Assembly: GCA_004369045.1 (NCBI GenBank)
Contig: ML213510.1
Location: 20,631-84,630, forward strand
Source: Heliocybe sulcata
Lineage: Eukaryota; Basidiomycota; Agaricomycetes; Gloeophyllales; Gloeophyllaceae
DNA: 64,000 nt
Reading direction: 5' to 3'
Below the pieces are notes generated by a model. That model had not been told where the DNA came from and did not search any database. It saw only the letters and a list, made by a program, of their open reading frames with translations. Positions 13,301 through 23,172 of the stretch are shown in pieces; positions within the stretch are counted from its first letter, which is position 1; every line of letters begins with the position of its first letter. A program made the translations under genes and the position numbers.

Positions 13301-13331
13301 ACAAGGAGAGGGAAAGACTAGGAGAGCCCAT
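10301..13331 (-). CDS. ATP-dependent DNA ligase, LIG4-like core without BRCT domains
   Basis: Seals DNA nicks through a ligase-adenylate intermediate. Proposed minus-strand exons: 13331-13303, 13256-12895, 12830-12391, 12318-12109, 12076-11914, 11842-11758, 11703-11388, 11324-11231, 11175-11108, 11048-10929, 10856-10731, 10669-10301 (2382 nt, 793 aa). The N-terminal half is the DNA_ligase_A_N helical domain. Motif I is ETKYDGERAQIHV (Lys nucleophile). Motif III is in VLEAEMVAFCEE, motif IV is EEGLVLKSES, motif V is WVK-LKKDYIPG, and the OB-fold end is YYALRFPRISKV. A basic Lys/Arg/Glu-rich tail then leads to the stop. No tandem BRCT region follows, unlike true DNA ligase IV. Junctions near 12895/12830, 11758/11703 and 10929/10856 are uncertain: the last two introns could also be read through in frame. 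It probably works in repair; the pathway is inference. Confidence 0.85.
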
Positions 13332-13561
13332 CGCATCAGGTATCTACAGTGCCACAGGATATGTACAGAGAAAAGAAAAGGAGACCTGTGCAACAGGATG
13401 TCACAACATTTGAGTGGGTGTCATTCGCGCTGCTCAAACGCGTTGTTGGCCCTTGTTGAGTCCGTGGGAACATTGCTCGAGCCACAAGTCCCCAGCCACG
13501 TGCGTACTGCTTAGTCAGGTGACACAATGGCCCGCTCGTTGCGGACTGCACAGAGGACGTT
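13332..13561. promoter_or_regulatory. Shared divergent promoter region (ligase / RCD1)
   Basis: Only 230 bp separate the start codons of two divergently transcribed genes, so both promoters must lie here or overlap the neighbour's 5' UTR. No TATA box or named operator could be assigned by eye. Confidence 0.5.
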
Positions 13562-14902
13562 ATGGCCAGGTTGCTCTCGCCTAAGCCCGTCTCATTCATG
13601 CAGAACACTCCGCCCTACAACTTCTACCAGCGCGGCTCTGGCTCAGCCTTCCCCGACGCCCCAAGCACCATACCGCCCACGCCTGGCCTGACCCAGCCGA
13701 CGCCTCATCAGCCCATGAACCATTATACAGGCAGCTCGATGGGTGCGGGCGTGCCGCCCGGGCACGATGAGAGCAAGGTCTATTCTCTGGTGGTCGAGCT
13801 GATGGACCCAGCTACTAGAGAGGGTGCGCTCCTGGAGCTGAGCAAGAAACGGGAGCAGTACGATGATCTGGCGCTCGTACTTTGGCATTCGTTCGGTGCG
13901 TCCTGGGACTCGGCTGCCCCATGCACTCCCAGCCCATAAGGTTCTAGGTATTATGCCTGCTCTCTTGCAAGAGATTGTGTCCGTCTATCCCCTCCTCTCT
14001 CCACCCAATCTCACGGCGCACGTCTCGAACCGCGTCTGCAATGCCCTGGCCCTACTTCAATGCGTAGCTTCCCACTCCGAGACCCGTCAATTGTTCTTGA
14101 ATGGTACTGCCGGCTCCATGTCTGCGCTGACGTTGGACTAACTCACAATCAGCTCATATACCACTGTTTTTATACCCCTTTCTGAACACAACCTCCAAAA
14201 CCCGGCCCTTCGAATACCTCCGTCTCACTTCGCTCGGCGTTATCGGGGCCCTGGTCAAGGTACGTAGCACCTTTGGCACCACCTCTGCCTTTCGTATTCC
14301 CATCAGGCATTCGCTCACATTTGCCCGGCCTGTCATCTTTTCCTATCCGCCTGACCCACCGCTCTCGTCCCTAGCAAAATGACAACACCACCGTTATCCA
14401 CTTCTTACTCTCCACCGAAATCATCCCCCTCTGCCTCCGCATCATGGAAACCGGCTCCGAGCTCTCCAAAACCGTCGCCATCTTCATCGTTCAAAAGATT
14501 CTCCTCGACGAAACTGGCCTCACGTACATCTGCCATACATACGAGCGCTTCTACGCCGTCGGGACCGTTCTGAGCAATATGGTGACCCAGTTGGTGGAGA
14601 CGCAGGCGGTGAGGTTGCTTAAACATGTGGTGAGGTGCTATTTGAGGTTAAGTGACAATCTGAGGTGTGTGTGGACGGGGAAACTGGGGAAACGTGGCTG
14701 ATGCGTCCAATGATTCACAGGGCGAGAGAGGCCCTCCGAGCGTGCTTACCCGAGCCGCTACGGGACAACACGTTCGCCTCCCTCCTAAAGGTAGGTCGCC
14801 CCCTTCCGTGCCAAAGTCTAACTTGTTAACAGTGTCTCGCAGGGCGATATGGTAACGAAGCGCTGCCTCACGACCCTCCTCAACAACCTCAACGAGCAAT
14901 AA
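13562..14902 (+). CDS. rcd1: CCR4-NOT complex subunit Rcd1/CNOT9 (Caf40)
   Basis: Armadillo-repeat scaffold of the CCR4-NOT deadenylase complex, which shortens mRNA poly-A tails; it binds peptide and RNA partners. Exons: 13562-13895, 13948-14103, 14153-14259, 14375-14664, 14721-14790, 14843-14902; total 1017 nt, 338 aa. The conserved core runs from [21 protein letters not shown] to the end, with [60 protein letters not shown] and [15 protein letters not shown]. The last is among the most conserved stretches of the family. The first about 80 residues are Pro/Gly-rich and low in complexity. The start could instead be the in-frame ATG at 13598 (MQNTPPYN). It is the last host gene before the repeats begin. 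Confidence 0.95.
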
Positions 14903-15345
14903 TCATGCCCTCACTCAATAATGTCAAAATGCTATCCTAGATACCTGACCTCGTCGTGCTATCCTACCGCTGCAATCTGACCTGGACTTTGCTTGTATTA
15001 TCAGCTTCCGCCAGACTCGACTGAAGACCAAGAACCTGTATAAGTACTCAGAGTAATATGGTGCATACATACATACCGTTTTGTAGAAGCTTCTCTTTTC
15101 TGTAGGGAGTATTATCAGTGATCATATACTTAGCTGTCTGGGACCTAGTGAGGCATGACCTGACAATTTAGAGGTGATAGCACCTCTGAAATTGGAGGTG
15201 CTGCTAAAAATGAATAATGTGTGCCACAGCATGCTGGTATATAGTATACAAGATGTTGGAATGCATAGTATAGAGTAAAACATACATTCCATATTTTCGA
15301 TATTAGGCAGCTTGGACTGTCCCGTAGGTAGAGATTCCCATGATC
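14903..15345. other. 3' flank of RCD1, transition into repeats
   Basis: Non-coding, AT-rich. It holds the RCD1 3' UTR in its first 150 bases or so. No other feature was recognised up to the first copy of the 1.3 kb repeat. Confidence 0.5.
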
Positions 15346-16343
15346 TGGTGAAAGGCACGAAGACATGATGAAACCCGCACAGACCTAAAGGGGAGACACA
15401 ACCACAACGCAAGCACCAACCCCTTGGTGCCAGATGGCTGCGAGGTCCGGGGTAATGAAGGGTATAGTAAAACGTTTGGAGGGAGTCAATAGAAAGGATA
15501 GGGCTGAGACTGCCAACCACAGTGCAATGTATACTCTAATGCGTGACAAATAAATGCTAAAAATAGAATGCGATCAAAATGCGATGACACGTGACGTCAC
15601 GCGCTCTAGGAGCGAAATGTGCGCTCTAACTAAAAATAGATGTAGACGCTAAAAATAGAACAATGCGAAAACGGGAAACTCTGGTGTCTGGTGGGACACA
15701 GACAGCAGCAGCGATGGAAATAGGGACCAGCAGCGCAGCAACGAGAGACAGCAGGTAGTGGACGCAGTAAGCTCAGAGAGATAAGAGACACAGAGTTTAG
15801 AGGGGAACAGTAGATTTGCGCAGGGAGGTAGTGACCTAACCTAACCTGGGGTACAGTGTTGGGAAGTCTGACTTAAGTATACTACAGAGAAAATCAAATA
15901 AACCGAGTACCATATGTTAACAAACTGAAACTACTCCTGAGAATGATCCATCACAAACCTCAGACAAAAGGGAACAATCTCCGTACACTACAGTGACCAT
16001 GTGCAAAGGTGAGCGCATACCAAAAGGAGCATGGGAACGCGCTCAGCGCTGCATCAAAAAGCGCTGATAGGCCGTGTGGAGGCTGTGCCAGTGCCTGCAA
16101 GGCATGCACAGCCTCAGAATTGACTCGAAACTTGATGGACAGCACATGCAAAGGCACCACTGTGCAACATGAGATCGGAGAGTCATCGGGAATTACCGGA
16201 AATAGTGAAAAGTCCATGGAAACTCGAGTTTTGCTCGTAGTGTTATGCCACAGATATGCTCACTCTCACACTAAGCATGGAAATCTGCGCAAATAGCCTA
16301 AAAATGCATTTTCGGAGATCAGAGCCATGTAGAGTTGGATCAC
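15346..16343 (+). repeat. 1.3 kb dispersed repeat, copy A (shortened)
   Basis: It starts with the same head as the better copies (TGGTGAAAGG.. then GATGAAACCCG), carries the shared GCTAAAAATAGA motifs, and ends near 16343 where the others end in GGGCATATTA. GATC stands just before it (15342-15345) and again near its end, which could be a 4-bp target duplication, but the end of this copy is too diverged to be sure. It faces the inverted partial copy at about 17911-18610, so the gag-like ORF lies between two inverted copies. Confidence 0.7.
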
Positions 16344-16657
16344 CAGTTTACACCAATGCTGCCTAATGGACTCAATGCAAGGCACAAGCGGCTTGAGGCT
16401 GTGAACTGCCAAGCTGGGAGCAGCCCACGTGAGTCTCATGCGTGCTGGCTTGTGGCATCCATGCTTGTGGCGTGATGCCAGGATCGTCCCCTCCCATATA
16501 GTCTTGCCAGCATGACACATCTGCCTTCCCCTTGTCCCCCTTTGACTCTGGTAGGCTTGGGCAACTTTTTTGTTTCATCTCATTACCCTTTCCTCTCCAT
16601 GTGTTAAGCATAATCCTACTCTACTGCTTCATATATATTTATCTTGAATATTTTAGT
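16344..16657 (+). other. Leader of the gag-like ORF
   Basis: Non-coding stretch between copy A and the ORF start. It has pyrimidine-rich runs (about 16520-16600) and a TATATATTTA block just upstream of the ATG at 16658, which would suit a promoter or 5' UTR. No repeat unit was recognised. Confidence 0.35.
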
Positions 16658-17872
16658 ATGACCCAGACACCTGGTCCATCTTTGCTCGGCAGTAGTGATG
16701 CAAACTTCCTGCCCATGGATAAGAAACTGTATATGCCAGAGCACCTAGCCTGACTGGCACACCTCACCAGGGGGGAAAAGTTAGAGTTCAACAGATTAAT
16801 CAGTGTCAGGAACACCTTCTGAGTGGAGAAGCAATCCCGTTGCAAGTCTGACAACTCACTTTCACCCACATCTTTGGTAGAATCTCTGATTGAGATCCCA
16901 GACAAGGAGGAAACACCCTTGCACCTGAGCACTCCAAAGAACAGCAACAAGTTTCAGGCCACTATGCAGATGTTGGCAAGTCTTAGTCCTTCCATCTTTG
17001 ATAGCATTGTTGGCTTCGTCACTTCTAAGAGAAAAGCATCAGACAACTCCAACCTGGATGAGGTCTCCGAGCCCAAGAAGCTGAAGCTTCTCACAACTGA
17101 AGGTGAGACCAAGATCACCCCCAGTGTGACAGTACATTACCAAGGCATCCGCCCCAAAGTTCAGCTTCTGATCAAACACAAGCAACACTTATGACTGTCA
17201 CTCTTCACCAATGATGGCTTACAGAAGCTTGCTGAGGAGGGAGACATGATGCCAAGGAGGAAGCTTGCATCCAAGATCTCAATCATCAACATCTCCCAGT
17301 TCAAGAAGGAGTCACTGCTGACCAAGGATGAATTCTGTGAGGCTATCGATGGTGCCATGATGGTCTTCACCATGCTAGGCAACACTTCTTACATCCGGCA
17401 GTGGGATGACCATAGGAGCTGGTTGCTCAACCTGCTAGACTTCAAAGACAACTCCCACACAGTCTTGACTTGCGATATCAAACTTCGGCATGAATACTGG
17501 ACTGGACCTTTCAAGTTCAACCTGATTCACTACAACACCAGGTATCAGTCAAAGCTGGCCAATCTCCAGCTGGCCCAGATGAAACAGCTGGAACACAATA
17601 TGCATAGTTCACTGGGAGGTAGGTCTGCAGGCCTGGGCCCCAGTTCTTCAAGAGGTGCAGGACCTCAGGTGATTGGTTGGTGCACCCGTGGAGGAGGTAC
17701 CAGTGCTGGCACTGGCAGGCAGTTTCTGGGAGGTAATGGGGGTGCTGGCCTGGCTCCCATCTGCCTGATCTGCTCACATAAGGGCCATTTCATCTGGGAC
17801 TGCACCATGACACAATTCCCAGATGGTGCCCCTGTCTTTGCCAAGACCAGAGGTTGCACCCTGCACCCCTGA
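16658..17872 (+). pseudogene. Gag-like ORF with CCHC zinc knuckle, tyrosine-recombinase (DIRS-like) retroelement
   Basis: One reading frame of 404 codons broken by three stops (16751, 16820, 17192), all TGA where CGA (Arg) would fit. It begins MTQTPGPSLLG, has a Lys-rich central part, a helical domain (about 17246-17600) with an EYWTG segment, a Gly/Ser-rich linker and a C-terminal zinc knuckle CLICSHKGHFIWDC (C-x2-C-x4-H-x4-C). This layout fits the gag of fungal DIRS-like elements, and the RT-RNase H-recombinase part of such an element lies at 21.6-25.1 kb. A gag of another retroelement class is possible. No protein is expected from it as it stands. Confidence 0.55.
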
Positions 17873-17910
17873 GGTGGTATTGAGGAGATCCACCAGATCT
17901 GGAATGTCAC

Positions 17911-18610
17911 ATGCAACATACTCAACAAGTGCACTAACTAAGCGATATTCAAGTTTCTGTGGATTTTTCATTATTTCCTTCTCCTGACAACACTCCGATC
18001 TCATCTGACAACTGCTCTGCTGCATTATGTAAGCATGCACACTCATCTCAGCCATTGCAGCAGTGTGGTGATACCTTCCTGATGGGCAGCAGTGTTGTGC
18101 TACAGTGCTGTGCTGCCTCAGCATAGTGCCAGCCGTGCCTTTGCATATGACTTCCATCAAGTTTCGAGCCATTTCCAAAGCTGTGCATGCCTTGCAGGTA
18201 CTGGTCTGGCCTCCACACGTCCCATCAGCACTTTTTGATGTGACGCTGTGCACATCCCCTTTTGGTATGCACTCACCTTTGCACATGGTCACTGTAGTGT
18301 ATGGAGTATGTTCCCCTTTGTCTGAGGTTTGTGATGGATCATTTTTCAGTAGTTTCATGTTGTTAGCATATGGTACTTGGTTTATTTATTTTTTGCTGTA
18401 GAATACTTAAAGTCAGACATCCCAATACTGTACCTTAGGTTAGGCTAGGTGGCTTACCTCCCTGTGCAAATCTACTGTTCCCCTCTCCACTCTGTGCCTT
18501 ATCTCTGAACTCTCTGTGTCACTGTTCACTGTCTCTTGTTGCTGTGCTGCTGCTCCTTCTGTCACTGTGCTGTCTGTGGGGATGGGCAATGTTCAATCTT
18601 GCCAGACACT
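17911..18610 (-). repeat. 1.3 kb dispersed repeat, partial inverted copy A'
   Basis: Opposite orientation to copy A: reverse-complementing 18110-18358 gives the sequence at about 15958-16220 with few changes, both starting CCTCAGACAAA. It lacks the GGGCATATTA end and is cut near 18610 after a GCCAGACAC match to the copy at 31.6 kb. Together with copy A it makes a large imperfect inverted repeat around the gag-like ORF. Confidence 0.7.
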
Positions 18611-18789
18611 TATGTAAGTGGATTGTGGTGCAAATAGTGACCAACACCGCATCACTTCACACCAAGCTCAAAATTCATTTGAATAAGACCCTAACACACT
18701 GACTGCATGTGCCAAGAAGTATGTACAACAATAAATATAGCTGTTGAGATGTCAGATAGCCAGGATATCTCAGTCAGGCACTACTCCAC

Positions 18790-19886
18790 TTCTGATGCAT
18801 TATCTAATTCATCTTCATGATCCTTGTCCTTGACAGGACTGGGCACTCATGAATGCACCAGTCCTTTGTCTGGCCTTATCTTGAGGAGCTCCTGCTTTTC
18901 TACATCAGATAATTTGTTATAAAGCTTAGGAACCTCCTTGAGCTCCAAAAGCATCTCATCTTGCCACTTCATTTGGCTCTTCTTCTTCTGGACAAGATGC
19001 TTCAGAGGCAATGCAAGCCACTTGTCAACCTGCAGATTAAGCTTCTCTGCTACTTTGCCAGTGATTGAACCCAGTCCCTCTGGGGTCAGGATGAACTCAG
19101 GGGACTTGAGGCGAGCTTTCCGGCTGTCAATTCACACTTGCTTTGTTCTGTCCTTGACCACTAGCATCTGCACTGCCTCCTCTCCTGTGTTGACAAGCTC
19201 TACCGGCCAAGCATGCTCCACACCACTTGATTCAACCTTCTGTGCTTCCTGCATGAGATAGTGGTGATCCTTATTGCTGAGTTGTTTCATAAATAGTGCT
19301 GTCTCATTCTTGCAGTGCATATACAAGGCATTCTGCTTGTGCTCTGTAAGTCTTGGCTTATTACACAACATCAGACAGGTACTCCCCAGAGCACCTTCGC
19401 AAGTGCCATTTGTTGCTGGTGCAAAAGCTCACCTATGTTCATCCAGAGTAGTGCTACTTATAGCACCACCCTGGATACACTCGGCACTGAACCACTCCCA
19501 TGTCTTCAGCGTGCCCTTGCAGGAGGCTACTAGAATAGAACAAAGCTGCAGAAGACAGGGTGCCAGCTCATGCACCCTTGAGATTAGTGCTGGAGTTTCC
19601 CAGGTGTTGCCATATAGGCATGCTCTCTTAGGGGTTGCATCTGATGAGAGGACCAGACCTGGATCACAGATAATCCTGTGTAGGTGATTTCAGACATCCT
19701 TGTGAAGTGGGCCCAGATTGAGTGTGTTCACTCCCCGCCTGCATACAACACACACATAAGGGTGCGAGAGAATCTGTGCATAAAGTGCTAGCACAGCAAA
19801 TTCAGTGAGTGTTGCATCATCATCCACAGCCATGTAGAGATTGTGTTCAAGGTTCGTGAACCTGGACCAATCTTTCTTTCCATCCC
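18790..19886 (-). pseudogene. Unnamed repeated protein family, 3' part, degenerate copy 1
   Basis: Read on the minus strand from 19886, this gives DGKKDWSRFTNLEHN, then LNLGPLHKDV, KGTLKTWEWFSAE and a basic coiled C-terminal part (NKLSDVEKQELLKI). The 5' segments align without doubt to the plus-strand copy at 28.5-30.7 kb (DGKQDDSGFMNLEEN; LDLGPLHQDV; KGALETWQHFSAE). Stops and frame changes make it a pseudogene. The upstream part is missing because the Gypsy LTR begins at 19887, inside the coding sequence. I know this family as widespread and multicopy in Agaricomycetes but without a named domain. I cannot assign it a function. Confidence 0.65.
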
Positions 19887-20153
19887 TGTAAGGGCTCCCC
19901 TTCAGCCACCTTCGCTTTCAGCCACCGTGACGTGACGACACGTGTCACGCGGTGCTGCCACTTTGTGTTTTGCACTTGTTGAAGGGTTCTTTAACCTGTT
20001 CCTCTTTGGAACTCCCTTCAACAACGTGCAGGTGAGCCCTTAGATATTAGTAGTGGATGTATCTAGTGCTCATGAGTGTATATATTTGCTTTGGAACTCC
20101 CTTCAACAACATGCAGCCTTGCCAGCTCACTGGTTGTTAAGGTAGCCCTTACA
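19887..20153 (+). repeat. Gypsy 5' LTR (267 bp)
   Basis: Starts TGTAAGGGCTCC and ends GGTAGCCCTTACA, with inverted ends of 10 bases. Two more copies of exactly 267 bp exist here (31530-33136 after removing an insertion, and 47496-47762). A gag ORF follows, so this is a 5' LTR. The base composition keeps CpGs (GACGTGACG) that are TG/CA in the other copies. Confidence 0.85.
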
Positions 20154-20338
20154 GCAGGAACAGGTTTCTCTCTGAAGGACTGGGCTTTATTCCACACTTA
20201 GAGACTGCCACTGGCATCTGGCTGTCAGCATTCCTTCGCTACAGATAGTCAAGACCCAGTGGCCCTTCCAGTTGGATCATATAGCCCCCTCCTTTGTGCA
20301 GAAGCATACGGCCTCTCTACCTATTCCCTGGGCCAACT

Positions 20339-21202
20339 ATGGACACTGTGACCACCTCCAGTATCCTAGCTAGGCTCGAACAGTTAGAGGCTCGCAGCTC
20401 TGCCGCTGCCGTTGAGGAAGTTAGTGTGAGAGAGAAGTTGGATCAGGTGTTGTTGTTGGTCTCTGGTCTGGCTTCTGGTGCGAATACCCCCTACTTTTCT
20501 GTTAACAATCCAGTCTCCCCGCACCCTGGTGACCTTTCCCACACACCTGTTACACCCCCCACACCTTCCCTTCCAACCGCTTTCGATGTTGAGGGACAAT
20601 GGATCCCAGAGCGGGTTAGCCGCTCTGGCACTCCATGGTCTCCTCCCCCTGGTCCTGGAAACCCTTCCCCATTTGCACCTCTACACTTCCCTAATCCCCC
20701 TGACTTTGATGGGAAGTGGGAGCATACTCAGCACTTCTGGAATCTCGTCTGTGCCAACCCCAGTCATTTCCCTGATGACCAGATGAGGATCTGATGGGCG
20801 CTTGGCTTCTTGAAGTCTGGGCTAGCTGCGGACTTCATGACGAACCTCTACGAGGTTGAACACGAGACTGGCAGCCCCTACTTCAAGGACTGGGCTGGTT
20901 TTGAGGCTGAGTTTGCGCGCGAGTTCATTTCCCCCTACGAATGTGTGGACACGGCCTTAACCTTGGTAGGCACCAATTACTACCAGGGTTCATCTTCGAT
21001 CGAGGAGTATATCGACTCATTCCATCGGTTGCTCCGCCTTGCCCAGTTACACTCTTCGGATCCAGGACTCGCATCCCTGAATGTCCTGAACTTCCGCCGC
21101 GGTCTTCACCCGGATATCAAGACCCCGCTAGCCACCTCGTTGGGCCGCCCTTCTGACTCGGACCATACAAGACCTTGTGTCGATGCAGCAATGCCACAGT
21201 AA
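20339..21202 (+). pseudogene. Gypsy (chromovirus-type) gag, truncated
   Basis: Structural protein of a Ty3/Gypsy element. It starts MDTVTTSSILARLEQLEARS, has a Pro-rich linker and then the typical capsid part (FDGKWEHTQHFWNLVCANP; GLAADFMTNLYE; EFISPYECVDTALTLVG; YIDSFHRLLRLAQL; LNFRRGLHPDIKTPLA). There is one in-frame TGA at 20792 (CGA expected: IRWALGF), and the frame is lost near 21170. No zinc knuckle, protease or pol follows. The element is truncated. Its family is probably that of the chromodomain fragment at 47.1 kb, since both lie beside the same LTR. Confidence 0.8.
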
Positions 21203-21599
21203 CTTGAGTGGTGGGTGTAGTTGCTGAAGAGGGACACGGGCATGCCAAAAGAGGAAGTGGGTTGGGCAGGTGATGCACCGCATGGAGGGAGCCGGAAACC
21301 GATGATGGAGGTGGTGATTTCATGTGTATGAGCGTCCTGAGCATGTGCCCTGACAGGTGGCGGTGGCGATGATGGGAACAACAGGTGGGACACTGAGTGG
21401 GATGGTCGATTTAGAATGACTTGAGGGCCTAGACACTTCGGAACCGAATGGGCTGTGTTGTGCCGAGTTGCCGGTGACTCGATCGGAAAGATCTGTCTGC
21501 CAGAGCCTATGTGCTGTTGTGACTGTGCCCAAGAATAGCCTCTGAGATGAGAATAGATCATTTTGAACTGACCTTGTCACCTTTTATTACTTCTTACAT
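21203..21599. other. Unassigned sequence between the gag and RT fragments
   Basis: It has a purine-rich plus strand with long open frames on the minus strand (21106-21561) that show no domain. It does not match the other repeats in the window by eye. Confidence 0.35.
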
Positions 21600-21892
21600 C
21601 TTACCAAAAACAGCTCTCTATCATACCCCTACAGTCATGCAATGCTACTTGACCATATTGCTGTGCTTTGTATTTCCTGTCACCAGGATAAGGGACAGGA
21701 TTTCATGTCTAGCTGTGTGTATCTAGGTCTCTTCTGGGAGATCAAGGCCAAGGCTGTCTGCTTGCCTGAGAAGGAGCACCTAAAATTCTTGGGTTAGGTG
21801 CAGGTATTTCTTCAGAGGTTCTTAAGGGCTCAATGCCTGCTCGAGGACATCATGAAAATGCAAGGCTCATTATGTCACATTGCCTTTGTATA
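21600..21892 (+). pseudogene. C-terminal reverse transcriptase fragment, DIRS-like element
   Basis: A translated stretch with YLGLFWEIKAKAVCLPEKE, an LKFLG segment with a stop, and MKMQGSLCHIAFVY corresponds to the RT thumb/connection of DIRS-like elements of basidiomycetes. The frame stops dead at 21892 and resumes in frame at 23173 (R-DGHSCLPNLTKF), on the other side of a 1276-bp insertion. The palm domain and the N-terminal part are missing. Confidence 0.6.
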
Positions 21893-21896
21893 CCAG

Positions 21897-23172
21897 TGAT
21901 AAACACAAACACACAACAAATCCCAGAAAAAGGAAGACCTAAACAAACAATGACAACCACACACCAGCACCAATCTCTCAGTGCTACTGCAGCTGCAAGG
22001 CCCTGGGAGTTGAAGGGTATGAATGTAGCTCAGAGCGAGTCAATGGGAAATATAGGACCAAGACCACGAGCAACAAGAGCAACATAGCAAAGTGCTAAAA
22101 ATAGAACAAGCAGAAAAAGCGACTGGGAGTAACAGAGCATGCTATAGAAGCAAATGCGCTAAATGCTAAAAATAGATGTAGACTCCATAAATAGAACAAA
22201 GTGAGAAGGAGACCTCTGGTGTACACACAACAAAAGCTCTGAAAGAGAAGGACAGAAAACACACAACAAGCAGAACAGCAAGGTGTGGGAAAATATGAAC
22301 ATGCAGGAGTGGAGGGCATAGCAACAGCTCCCACAACTGGCAATAGCTAGGGATGACTCGGGGCATAGAGCAGGAAAAGTTTTGAGAAGCACAGGATAGT
22401 GAGCGAGGCTTCTGGTGGTTTAGTGACAAGCAGTGGCTTGAGTGACAATTAGCAGGTTCAGCAATGATGAGTGGGATAGCAAACGAGGCACAGGAAAGAG
22501 AGGGGAACACTGGATTGCACAGGGAGGATGAGATATAAGCTCTTGGGGACTCTAGTAGCCTTGGCAACCTGAATTACAAGTACAGGAGGTGCTACTCAAG
22601 TAGTCTACCTGCATAAACCAAATACCTGAGGTCTATGCAAAACAGTAAGACAAAAGGACACTAGATGAAAACCTGATCCTCAGAACAGGCTTCAAGAGCA
22701 GCAGCATCCATATGCAGAGGCAGCCATTGGCTGACACAAGTGTGGGAAAGTGTGCACATCACATTAAAAGCGGTGTTGATGGCCTGCCGGATGACAAGTG
22801 GTGCCGGCGAGGCATGCACAGCCTCTGAAATGACTCGAGCTGAATGAGACCACCTAGAATAAGACTGCCTGCCATTGCCAAAGTGTCACTGCATCGCTGC
22901 ACTGCACCACTATGATGTGCTGCCAATGCCAATGCCAACACAGTGCCACTACACTGCTGCATATTGGGAGGCCAGTGATAGCCTGCAGAATGATTTGGAG
23001 AGGCTGTCTGACAAGATCAGAGCTCCAGAAAATATCAGAAAAATCTATAAAACCTCGAATATTGCTCATGCTGATGCACTGGGAGTACACTCTCTATTGC
23101 TCTGAGCGTGGGAACATGCGCTAATGTAGCGAAAATGTGTTTTCGGTGCCCAGAAACACATAGGGCATATTA
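21897..23172 (+). repeat. 1.3 kb dispersed repeat, copy B (complete, 1276 bp)
   Basis: Starts TGATAAACACAA, ends GGGCATATTA. It is flanked by CCAG (21893-21896) and CCGG (23173-23176), a 4-bp target duplication differing by one CpG transition. Removing the insert and one duplicate restores FVY-R-DGHS across the RT/RNase H boundary. It contains several GCTAAAAATAGA-type motifs and no convincing ORF. TG at the start, a short duplication and no coding capacity suggest a solo LTR of an unknown element or a non-autonomous element. Confidence 0.75.

Noticed and set aside
22095-22567. Long minus-strand ORFs in copy B of the 1.3 kb repeat
   Set aside because: Similar frames occur on the opposite strand of the inverted copy and are broken in copy C. 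They reflect low stop density in a T/C-rich repeat, not coding.
22854-23090. ORF repeated at 25478-25714, as if a conserved gene
   Set aside because: It is the same repeat in inverted orientation; identity is at DNA level and includes non-coding flanks.
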